Assembly (NCBI RefSeq): GCF_900109885.1
Contig: NZ_FOBS01000014.1
Coordinates: 51,844-89,926, forward strand
DNA: 38,083 bases
Reading direction: 5' to 3'
From: Syntrophus gentianae
GTDB taxonomy: Bacteria; Desulfobacterota; Syntrophia; Syntrophales; Syntrophaceae
The notes beneath the pieces are model-generated. The model was not told the DNA's origin, ran no database searches, and saw only the letters and a program-made list of their open reading frames with translations. This document shows, piece by piece, positions 8,552-16,534 of this stretch. Every line of letters begins with the position of its first letter. The first letter of the stretch is position 1. The position numbers and the translations under genes are program-made.

Positions 8552-9263
8552 CGTTCTACCTCCTTTTCATAATCTGTTTTGTCGAAACCCTGATGGTTTT
8601 ATTTCTGGGCTTTCAACAGAAAAGAAAGCATAGAGAGTGCGATGGATTCGTTTTTGCTTGTCGCAAGAAAGATTATAACTGCGAGGAACAGGCGCAACAG
8701 AATTTGCCCAAGCATTCCAAGCGCGAAACGCCATTCATTCTCCTCTCTTCCGCGTTTGATGGCGGGTTCCGACTCCGGGAAATTAAAAGTTGGTTTTAAT
8801 GGGTTTATAAAATCTGCCCCATGATTAAACCCCCTTTTACGTTGGCGATTGTTGACATGATGTTTTCTTATCTCTTGTCAATGCACTGAATTTCGCGAAC
8901 GGGGGATGAGCAACCCAGGATTATCCGTAAAGTCTCAGTATAGGGAGCAACGATGTGTGCGGAAAGGATGACAAGTCAATTTCTACAGGAAACGGATATA
9001 AGTTCTCGAAATAAGGAATCCGAGTAAAAGAACCGCATTTGATGGAACGGGCGTGAAAGGTTCATAAAGAAAGCATTCAACTAATTTGCAGGATACTATA
9101 GTTTTTTTTAATTGCAAGTTAAAAATGGTCGGGTTTGATCTGTTTGTAAAAACTTAATAAATATCGAGCAGTTTAAAAAATAGGGAAATTTTTTACACCT
9201 TTTTTGTTGTATGGCGCCACGATGAAATCGGGCGAGTTTCCAACCTTGTTGAGGAAAAGAAAT
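8552..9263. other. Long gene-free region upstream of the HDOD-kinase gene
   Basis: About 710 bases without a convincing gene. Two overlapping 60-68 codon frames (8593-8824, plus) lack ribosome sites and family-like sequence. The right third is AT-rich (T and A runs at 9100-9200) and should carry the promoter of the HDOD-kinase gene. Separated TTGACA/TGTCAA half-sites at 8852-8882 form a loose palindrome. Confidence 0.45.
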
Positions 9264-11402
9264 ATGTCAATCAGTGTGATCTTCATAACGGTCTTGGTCC
9301 TGCTTTCTGTGGTTTTTTTCCTTCTGAAAGGGAAAGAAAAGAAAAAAGCCTGTCTTGCAGTCATCAAATCACCGACAAAGCCCTTGCAGCAAATGGATCG
9401 AACGGTCATTTCTTCTCCTGCTATGCCTCCGCTGCAGCCGGATGGAGAGGAAACGGTTTTTCCGGGGGAGGGATTTTCAACCCTTAATTGGATGATCAAA
9501 AACAATATCCAGACGGGCCTGGAAGATCTTTATGCAGATCGATATATCAATCCCTACCCTTTTATCCCTCCGCTGGAATACCGGAATGTTTCCCCGGAAA
9601 CGCTCCACGTCATCCGGGATCGACTTTCTCAACTGAAAAATTTCCGTTCCGTTCATGAGCAGCTTCAACGCATCTTAAACGATCCGGATATTCAGATATC
9701 CGATATCTCGAAAATGGTGACATCGGATCCGGTGCTGACGGCAAAAATCCTTAAAGTAGCAAACTCTCCCTATTTCGGAATGCCAAAGAAGCTTGACTCG
9801 ATCAATCATGCCTTATTGATTCTCGGCATCGTCAATGTCAAAAATATTCTTTATCGGGAAGGAATGCTCCGCCTTTTCCTGACTTCAGATCCCGAAAAGG
9901 ATAGGGCGATGGAAAAGATCTGGAAACATGCCACGTTAGTTTCGATCTGCGCTGCCCACCTTCATTCTCTTTTCAGCGGATTGAATCAGGGGAGTCTCCT
10001 GACGATGGGATTGCTGCATGATATTGGTAAAATGATTCTTCTGACGATGCCCACTTCAGAGGGCGCCAATGGGTCGCAATGGTATACGGGCTCGTTGAAA
10101 CTCGAGGAGGAGGATCGGCTCTTTGGAATCAATCATGCCGTCATTGCGGGAATTGCCCTGTCGGAATGGGGGTTCTCCGATCTGATGGTGAATGTCGTGG
10201 TCAATCACCATGTGCTTTCCTATCGGGACCGCTCGTCTCTGACGCTGGATCAGGATCAATTCCCCTATCTTTTCGTTCTTTCTATGGCTGATCAATTGGC
10301 GAAAGGGATTGCGGGCGATAAGGATCTTACCGTGGATGTCCTTCATCCCAGCTACCGGCATATCGTCGAACAAAGCCGATTGCAGGGACTTTTGCAGGAA
10401 AGTGCATTTTTAACACAGGTCCGGGAGTCGGATGCCCTTTCCCTGCGTGCCCCTAGCGGAATGACCCTGGTTCAAAGCGGCAATTCCGGAAAAACTGTTT
10501 CAAATCTTGAGGTAAATGGTGCTTTCGCAAGGAATGCTGAAGGACTTCAAAGAAGTGGGGATGCCACTGTTGTCCTGGATTCCGCAAAGACAAAACTCAC
10601 CATCGGACGTTACGAAATTCTCTCGGTTATCGGACAGGGCGCCATGGGGACGGTTTATCTGGGGCGGGATCCCCTTATTCAGAGGACCGTGGCAATCAAG
10701 ACACTGCGTTACGGTGAGGGGGTAGCTATCGACCAGACCAGGCTCCGTTTCTTTCGGGAGGCGGAAGCTGCCGGCGGCCTTTCCCACCCGAATATTGTGA
10801 CGGTATACGACGTCGGCGAAGACCTGGGAACAGCCTATATCGCCATGGAATATCTCGATGGCAGCGACCTCAGCAAGTACTGCGCGAAAGAAGCCCTGCT
10901 GCCTTCCCCGGAAGTGGTGCGGATTGTCAGGGATGTGGCCCTTGCTCTGGATTACGCCCATGAACGGGGAGTGGTACACCGGGACATAAAACCCGCCAAT
11001 ATTCAGATATCCTCGACAGGCCATGTCACCGTAACGGATTTCGGCATTGCCCGGGTGGTGGATCTATCAGGAACCCAGGTCGGAACGATTGTGGGCACTC
11101 CGAATTATATGTCTCCGGAGCAGGTTAACGGGGAGACGACAGACGGGCGGACCGATCTCTTTTCTCTGGGGGTTGTCCTGTATGAACTCCTGACCGGGAT
11201 CAAGCCTTTTCAGGGAGAGGTCCTTACCGCTGTCATGAACAATATTGTCAAAAATGCTCCGATTCCTGTCCTGGAAAGAAATCCCTCCCTTCCTGAAGAG
11301 CTGGCAGCCGTTGTAGCGAAAGCGATGAGCAAAAAGCGGGAGGAACGGTATCAGTCCGGGCGGGAAATGGCAGGCCGTCTGGAATCCCTGCTGAATTCCT
11401 GA
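9264..11402 (+). CDS. Membrane-anchored HDOD domain / serine-threonine protein kinase fusion
   Basis: 712 residues from the ATG at 9264 (GAGG nine bases upstream; an in-frame TTG at 9204 has no ribosome site). Residues 3-22 are one transmembrane helix followed by a Lys-rich cytoplasmic stretch. Residues about 114-330 are an HDOD domain (LQRILNDPDIQISDISKMV, DPVLTAKILKVANSPYFGMP, MGLLHDIGKM, NHHVLSYRD). Residues about 450-712 are a complete Hanks-type kinase: glycine loop IGQGAMGTVYLG, VAIK Lys479, HRDIKPAN Asp574, DFG Asp592, and GTPNYMSPEQ. All catalytic residues are present, so it should be active. HDOD domains act as signalling scaffolds and usually lack hydrolase activity. There is no obvious substrate gene nearby, and its gene runs convergently into the M20 gene. 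Confidence 0.93.
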   Translation: MSISVIFITVLVLLSVVFFLLKGKEKKKACLAVIKSPTKPLQQMDRTVISSPAMPPLQPDGEETVFPGEGFSTLNWMIKNNIQTGLEDLYADRYINPYPFIPPLEYRNVSPETLHVIRDRLSQLKNFRSVHEQLQRILNDPDIQISDISKMVTSDPVLTAKILKVANSPYFGMPKKLDSINHALLILGIVNVKNILYREGMLRLFLTSDPEKDRAMEKIWKHATLVSICAAHLHSLFSGLNQGSLLTMGLLHDIGKMILLTMPTSEGANGSQWYTGSLKLEEEDRLFGINHAVIAGIALSEWGFSDLMVNVVVNHHVLSYRDRSSLTLDQDQFPYLFVLSMADQLAKGIAGDKDLTVDVLHPSYRHIVEQSRLQGLLQESAFLTQVRESDALSLRAPSGMTLVQSGNSGKTVSNLEVNGAFARNAEGLQRSGDATVVLDSAKTKLTIGRYEILSVIGQGAMGTVYLGRDPLIQRTVAIKTLRYGEGVAIDQTRLRFFREAEAAGGLSHPNIVTVYDVGEDLGTAYIAMEYLDGSDLSKYCAKEALLPSPEVVRIVRDVALALDYAHERGVVHRDIKPANIQISSTGHVTVTDFGIARVVDLSGTQVGTIVGTPNYMSPEQVNGETTDGRTDLFSLGVVLYELLTGIKPFQGEVLTAVMNNIVKNAPIPVLERNPSLPEELAAVVAKAMSKKREERYQSGREMAGRLESLLNS

Positions 11403-11461
11403 GCAGATTGAAGGTCTTTGTCGATCTTCCGGTCAATGGAAACTGCCGCATCTTCCGGATT

Positions 11462-12595
11462 TCACCGCAGAAGCTTCAAACAGAGGGCGGCATAGATGCG
11501 CGCCGCTGTCAAGACTTCCCAGAAGAGGACTTGTTCGTCTGAGGTATGAGCGGTTTCGAGGGAGCCGGGTCCGAGAAGAATGGGGCTGGTCCCAGCCGCA
11601 TAGAAGAGATTCCCGTCGGAATGGGAAGGGAAGGAATCCCGCCGGAAGGGCAGATTCAGTTCTTCATAGACCTCTTTTAAAAGGGCAGCCATCCTGTTTT
11701 CGGTACCGAGATCATATCCTCCGTAAGCGACGTCAAAGCTGACGTCCACGTCCAGGTCGGGGATGTATCGACGCGCATCCTCCGTGCCCCGGCGGATCGC
11801 CTCCTGAATCATCATGGGTTCCCTCCCCGGGGGAAGATGCAGATCGATCCAGGCTTCACAGCGATCGGGAACGACAAAACCTGCCGGAGATGAACTCATT
11901 TCCCGGATCGAATAAACCACGTCCGACTTCTCCCGGTGAAACAGGGCGTCTTTCCCCAGATGCAGCAGGACCCGCAGCATGGACTCCACGGCGTTGTGAC
12001 CCAGTTCGGGGAGGGACGAGTGGCTCCTTCGGCCGCGGGAAATCAAATTCGCCTCCAGATAGCCGTAATGAGAAAAACAGGCCGCCAGGCCGGTCGGTTC
12101 ACCGATGACGACCCAGGGAGGACGGCAGGATTCCAGAAAGGCGGCGCTGCCGTCGCCGTTTTCTTCCTCGCCGACCACCAACAGCAGGCCCACCGGCGGC
12201 CGTTCGTCGGCGGGTAAGGCCTCGGTAAGGGCCAGCCAGGCTTCTACCATGGCCGCGCACCCTCCTTTCATGTCGGCGCTTCCCAGACCGTAGAGGATGC
12301 CGTTCTCCTCCCGCGGTCCGGACATTTCCAGATCCCAGGCTGCGACGGTATCCACGTGGCCGACCAGGTAAAGCTGCGGTTCGCCCGGACCCATGGTGAC
12401 GCAGAGGTTGTAGCGCTCTTCCTCCACCTCCTGTCGTTCCACAATGGCCCCGATCCTGCCGAGGATTTCACCCAGGTAAAGCTGAATGTCCTCTTCCTTT
12501 CCCGACGGCGAATAGATATCGAGGAGATCCAGAAGCGTTTTATGCAATCTCTCCGGCCGAATGGCTTTTTCTACCTCTTTCAGGTTGCGGTTCAT
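11462..12595 (-). CDS. M20 family metallopeptidase/deacylase (ArgE/DapE-like)
   Basis: 377 residues. LYLVGHVDTVAAWD carries the first metal ligand (His80), GLGSADMKGGCAAM the bridging Asp, LLVVGEEENGDGSA the catalytic Glu pair, and the C-terminal TAHTSDEQV the last His. The central lid/dimerisation domain is present (YLEANLISRGRRSHSSLPELG). Such enzymes remove N-acyl groups from amino acids or cleave dipeptides; the substrate is unknown. The ATG at 12595 overlaps the stop of the upstream GNAT gene in an ATGA, so translation is coupled. The frame stays open further upstream, but that extension is antisense-like sequence within the GNAT gene. It converges on the HDOD-kinase gene. Confidence 0.9.
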   Translation of the reverse strand: MNRNLKEVEKAIRPERLHKTLLDLLDIYSPSGKEEDIQLYLGEILGRIGAIVERQEVEEERYNLCVTMGPGEPQLYLVGHVDTVAAWDLEMSGPREENGILYGLGSADMKGGCAAMVEAWLALTEALPADERPPVGLLLVVGEEENGDGSAAFLESCRPPWVVIGEPTGLAACFSHYGYLEANLISRGRRSHSSLPELGHNAVESMLRVLLHLGKDALFHREKSDVVYSIREMSSSPAGFVVPDRCEAWIDLHLPPGREPMMIQEAIRRGTEDARRYIPDLDVDVSFDVAYGGYDLGTENRMAALLKEVYEELNLPFRRDSFPSHSDGNLFYAAGTSPILLGPGSLETAHTSDEQVLFWEVLTAARIYAALCLKLLR

Positions 12596-13113
12596 GACTT
12601 TGTTTTCTTTCTGACATGTTTTCTTTTGGTTCTGCGGGATAAATTGAGGGATAGATATAAATGCTCCTGCCGATCCTTGAACCCCATCTTTTCGAAGAAG
12701 GAAAGCGCTGCCTGATTGTCGGCCGAGGTATCGATGATGATCATCCGTACCCCCTGTTCCTTCATCCGGCGTTTGATCTCGTGAAAAAGTCTGTTGCCGA
12801 CCTCCCCCTTCTGGGCCTCTTCCCGTACCCCCAGCCAGATCAGATAGCCGTACTTCCAGGGGGAGTTGTGCTTTTCCACCGTGGTCCCCAGGGCGAAGCC
12901 GAGAATCTTTTCGCCTGCCTCCGCCACAAGGCAAAGCTCGTTATCCGAATTGAAAAGGGTGGTGATTTCATATTCGTCCCAGGTGCGGTAAAGGTTTTGG
13001 GAATACTCGGCGGTAAATATCTCTTCGCCGATGTGGAAGACCTCGGCAAAATCATCAATCGTCAATTCCCGAATGCGCAGCTTTTCTTCTTCTACTTCAA
13101 GTTCTTTTTCCAT
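12592..13113 (-). CDS. GNAT family N-acetyltransferase
   Basis: 173 residues beginning MEKELEVEEEKLRIRELTID. An AAGG lies six bases before this ATG; the longer frame up to 13212 is less likely. GNAT features are EILGFALGTTVEKHNSPWKY, then GYLIWLGVREEAQKGEVGNRLFHEIKRRM in the acetyl-CoA-binding motif A position, and IIDTSADNQAALSFFEKMGF, the C-terminal motif of RimI-like enzymes. Motif A reads EEAQKGEVGNRL, where the usual Q/RxxGxG/A appears as QKGEVGN. The gene overlaps the M20 deacylase by 4 bases. Coupling of an acetylase with a deacylase suggests a shared acylated metabolite or peptide, which is inference. Confidence 0.87.
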   Translation of the reverse strand: MEKELEVEEEKLRIRELTIDDFAEVFHIGEEIFTAEYSQNLYRTWDEYEITTLFNSDNELCLVAEAGEKILGFALGTTVEKHNSPWKYGYLIWLGVREEAQKGEVGNRLFHEIKRRMKEQGVRMIIIDTSADNQAALSFFEKMGFKDRQEHLYLSLNLSRRTKRKHVRKKTKS

Positions 13114-13251
13114 ACATGGCCTTGCTTCGTCTTCCGATGATCGATCCTGTTCATGTTTTACTAAAGCCGGCCAAGGTATGGAGAACATCCTGGCAGCATT
13201 GCTCGAACGCAATGTTTGTGGGCAGGCAGGAGAGCGTCTGGAAAAAGAGCA

Positions 13252-15528
13252 CTAATCGTTATCCTGGATCTCGACCGTTGTGTGCACCGGCATGCTGAGC
13301 CTGAAGTCATTTGTGCCGGAAATGAATTTGAGATTTACCGTCTCGGCGCCTTCGGTTAAATTGTCGTCTATCGGCAGGATAGAGACCGTGGCACTGTTTA
13401 TCCCGCTCAGGAGCTTCAGCGAAGCGGTAGTTATCTTATAGTCCACTTTCCTTTCTGCCGTTCCTGAAACTGCATATGGAACTGTAACCGACCGGACAGT
13501 ATCGCCATTTACCCTGAAGCCCTTTATCTTGGCTGTTTTCCCGGCCTCCGTTGCCACAGGAACCGTTGGCCTGACTGCTATGGTGGGAGGACAGCTGGCG
13601 CCGCAGACCTCATATGCACCCATGTCTACACGCTTCATCTGTATGCGTGGATTGCCGTCAGCGTCTCGTGCGGATAGAAGTATGGAGCTGTCATGGTCTC
13701 CGGCGTTCACACAAGGCGAAGTCTTTTTTAAGTGATAAACTCCATAGGAAGCATTGATGAAAAGAGGGTCGCTGCTTATGTTGCCCAAACCGCCTGTCCA
13801 CCCTGGAACATCGGAATAATTGATGTCCGCTGTCGCATCGGAGTATAGGCTAACCCCACCCAGCAAAATGCTGTTCTTTACCGATACCGCGGAATTCCAT
13901 AAAAACAAGGCGGGACCGTTATTAGCCCAGGCAGAATTGTTGACTATTGTACTATTTAAAATGGTGATCGATGAGCGCCAATCGCCGGCGATGCCCCCAC
14001 CGCGTTTTTTAGCTGTATTGGACGCTAGGACGCTATTGTAGATGACGGCAGCAGAGTAACCAGTGCATTCGATTCCCCCGCCATCCCCCGCCGAAATGTT
14101 ATCAGAAATAGTCGACGAGTCGACTTTAGCCGATCCCCCAGTTAAATATAACCCTCCGCCGCCGTAACCCGTATGGTTTTTAGTTATCAGGCACCGTGAG
14201 ATGAGGGGTGAGCCATGAAATAATCCTCCGCCGCCACAACCATCAGCCGAATTTCCCGTAAGAACGCAGTTGATAATTTTGGGGGAGGGAGCACTGGAAT
14301 ATATTCCACCTCCATATCTATAACCATTATTATCAAGAGTACCTGTTCCATTCGTTAAAGTAAATCCATCCAGCACAGACTTGGAGGTTTCCCCATGATT
14401 AAAGACGATGGCGCTTCCCTTGAAATTCGCATCGATGACCGTATCATAAGGGCCTGATAACGACTTCACCGTAATGGCCTTACCATTAAAGTTGATATTC
14501 TCAATATATCTGCCGCTGCTGACCAAAACCGTATCACCGCCCTTTGTTGCGTCGATTGCAGTCTGAACGGACGGATAATCGCAACCGGTTTTGCATACCG
14601 TGTAAGTGTCCTTTAAAGGCAACTTTATCCTGATATCCGGCGCAGAGGTATTGTGACTTGACAATGACTGACGTTGAAATAACCACTCCGTCCCTTTGCC
14701 TCCCGGAAAAGTTAAGATGGGAGCATTATGGAGCCCACTGCTGTCTTTCCATTGAACAGAGTCTACGTCAGCGTTTCCTACAGTTACATACATACTTCTC
14801 ACGGTAGCGAAAGGCCCCTTTTCTATAGGATAATCTACAAGCACATTTACTTTCGTAGCAGAACGGCTGACTTCCGGAAACAATAATGTTGCCGACCCGC
14901 CCGATTTATAGATCACCCTAAGACTGTCTGAGGCAGAGTCAAAATGAACGGAAACGAGTTCCGCTATTGGCCGTGATTCCTCGACAACCGGACCAACAAT
15001 GATCGAACTGCCGAAACATACCGAGGATTGTCCAACGGATGGCTGGGGAATCAACCTCAGGTTGCCGTCCATATACAGGACCAAAACCTGGGGCCATTCA
15101 TTTGAGCCGGAGATCTTTTTATACACACGGATATAATGGATATTCTTCACCGGAGATCTTGCATCAACAGAGACCGCCATTCCTTTAGGTCGCCACCAGG
15201 AAGCCTCTCTAACAGCTTCAATGACAGTGAGTCCATTGTCAAAGAGTTTAAATGTGCGTGGCGTGAAAGTATAGCCCGGGTCCGGAGTCGAACAGTTGGT
15301 GAAGTCTGCTTTACAGTTGTCGACTGTAACAGGATAAGTCGGATGACTTGCTTCAATGGTGAACGAGGTAAGGTGAGAGCTTGAATATGAAACACTCACA
15401 TTGTCCTGCTCTGCACACACTCCTGCTACAGTGTCGTTGTCGGCAACGGCTGTGGCCGAATATAAATTATCTATGGGGCCTATGCCAAATATGAGAACTG
15501 CTAAAACCACCATTAAACAAGCTTTCAT
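13252..15528 (-). CDS. Secreted right-handed beta-helix protein with C-terminal Calx-beta domain
   Basis: 758 residues from an ATG behind GAGGGAGG. Residues 1-24 are a Sec signal peptide (MKACLMVVLAVLIFGIGPID, cleavage after YSA). Residues about 30-310 form an unassigned beta-rich region containing several cysteines. From about 320 the sequence YPSVQTAIDATKGGDTVLVSSGRYIENI opens a pectate-lyase-like beta-helix whose coils run to about 640 (GGGIYSSAPSPKIINCVLTG, GGGLYLTGG, GGGIECTG, GGGIAGD, then SPCVNAGD and VDMGAYE). The last 100 residues are a Calx-beta domain ending at the typical VEIQDND. This is a surface or extracellular carbohydrate- or calcium-binding protein; no catalytic residues were recognised. 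The stop is TAG. It is a single-gene unit. Confidence 0.88.
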   Translation of the reverse strand: MKACLMVVLAVLIFGIGPIDNLYSATAVADNDTVAGVCAEQDNVSVSYSSSHLTSFTIEASHPTYPVTVDNCKADFTNCSTPDPGYTFTPRTFKLFDNGLTVIEAVREASWWRPKGMAVSVDARSPVKNIHYIRVYKKISGSNEWPQVLVLYMDGNLRLIPQPSVGQSSVCFGSSIIVGPVVEESRPIAELVSVHFDSASDSLRVIYKSGGSATLLFPEVSRSATKVNVLVDYPIEKGPFATVRSMYVTVGNADVDSVQWKDSSGLHNAPILTFPGGKGTEWLFQRQSLSSHNTSAPDIRIKLPLKDTYTVCKTGCDYPSVQTAIDATKGGDTVLVSSGRYIENINFNGKAITVKSLSGPYDTVIDANFKGSAIVFNHGETSKSVLDGFTLTNGTGTLDNNGYRYGGGIYSSAPSPKIINCVLTGNSADGCGGGGLFHGSPLISRCLITKNHTGYGGGGLYLTGGSAKVDSSTISDNISAGDGGGIECTGYSAAVIYNSVLASNTAKKRGGGIAGDWRSSITILNSTIVNNSAWANNGPALFLWNSAVSVKNSILLGGVSLYSDATADINYSDVPGWTGGLGNISSDPLFINASYGVYHLKKTSPCVNAGDHDSSILLSARDADGNPRIQMKRVDMGAYEVCGASCPPTIAVRPTVPVATEAGKTAKIKGFRVNGDTVRSVTVPYAVSGTAERKVDYKITTASLKLLSGINSATVSILPIDDNLTEGAETVNLKFISGTNDFRLSMPVHTTVEIQDND

Positions 15529-15796
15529 CTTTGCCTCCCTCTTTATTGAAAGTAAGTATGTTGGCTAAGAACCGGCTCTTCTTAATAACTGGCAACTAAC
15601 AGCAATTACTTTGTAAAGTAGCATTTGTTATCGATTCCTTCAATCAACTTTTTTAGGAACGTACTGGTCTGTTATCTGGGAGAGTAAGGCTTAGGATGAC
15701 CGTTGCAATTTTTCTTCTTCAGATTCTGCAGCCTTGTCCATAAAGGAGCCTCATTTTGTTCATGATGATCATTCTGCACCTCACGGCACATCTCGC

Positions 15797-16432
15797 TCAA
15801 TCCCGTACCGTCATGAAGGTGTTATGTGTCCATTTGTCTCTCAGCGGGATAAAAGACAACATGAACCAGGTAATGGTCAAGCCCAAAAAACTTCCCACGA
15901 GCACGTCGCTGGGATAATGAACGCCCAAATAGACCCGGCTCAATGCGACCATCGCCGCAACTCCGTACAAACCGAAGCGCATCCTGCGAAGCCGCTGGGC
16001 GAAAAGGGCAGAAACCATGAAGGCATTGGCCGCATGTCCCGAAGGGAAGGAGCTGTCATTGCGGAGATGCGAAGCGGTTTCCAGGGAGACCCGCAGCGCA
16101 ACGGCCTGTTCCACAAAGGGTCTGGGGCGGTAGAACAAATGTTTGAGGCTGTTGTACGCCCCGGCGTTGACGCAGTAGATCAGTGCCAGATAGAGACAGG
16201 GGAGGGCAATGGCCTTGATCCTCGTGCTTCCTTCGCCGGGCCAGGGCTCCGCTTTAACCATGCGTGCAAGTTGACGGAACATCAGCAGGCCCAGGAGGGC
16301 AATCCAAAGCCAGACGGCCGCCGCATCGCCAAGATGACTGATCCAGGGCATCATCTCATCCAGGATAGCGCTAGACCAGTCCGAGTTGATCCAGTCAAAA
16401 ACAGTCCGATCCCATTGCAGAAGGTCTATCAT
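15797..16432 (-). CDS. PAP2-family membrane phosphatase
   Basis: 211 residues with about six hydrophobic helices. The three phosphatase motifs are complete: KHLFYRPRPF (motif 1, KxxxxxxRP type), SSFPSGHAANAF (motif 2 with catalytic His) and SRVYLGVHYPSDV (motif 3 with nucleophile His). Family members dephosphorylate undecaprenyl diphosphate, phosphatidylglycerol phosphate or related lipids; the N-terminal MIDLLQWDRTVFDWINSDWS is typical of the undecaprenyl/lipid-A type. It lies downstream of the hsdR remnant on the same strand after 102 bases, probably with its own promoter. Confidence 0.93.
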   Translation of the reverse strand: MIDLLQWDRTVFDWINSDWSSAILDEMMPWISHLGDAAAVWLWIALLGLLMFRQLARMVKAEPWPGEGSTRIKAIALPCLYLALIYCVNAGAYNSLKHLFYRPRPFVEQAVALRVSLETASHLRNDSSFPSGHAANAFMVSALFAQRLRRMRFGLYGVAAMVALSRVYLGVHYPSDVLVGSFLGLTITWFMLSFIPLRDKWTHNTFMTVRD

Positions 16433-16534
16433 GTCGCAACCGCCTTCTTCATCGTTATCGTTCCCATGATATCACATCAGACGGATCTATCCCGCTTTTT
16501 CCCGCAGATATTACCCAGGAGGTCACACCCGTGG

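Noticed and set aside
8593-8824. Two overlapping small plus-strand frames upstream of the HDOD-kinase gene
   Set aside because: No ribosome sites and no recognisable sequence; treated as non-coding.
11462-12934. 490-codon version of the M20 gene
   Set aside because: The 113 extra N-terminal codons are out-of-frame GNAT gene sequence; the ATGA overlap at 12592-12595 marks the real start.
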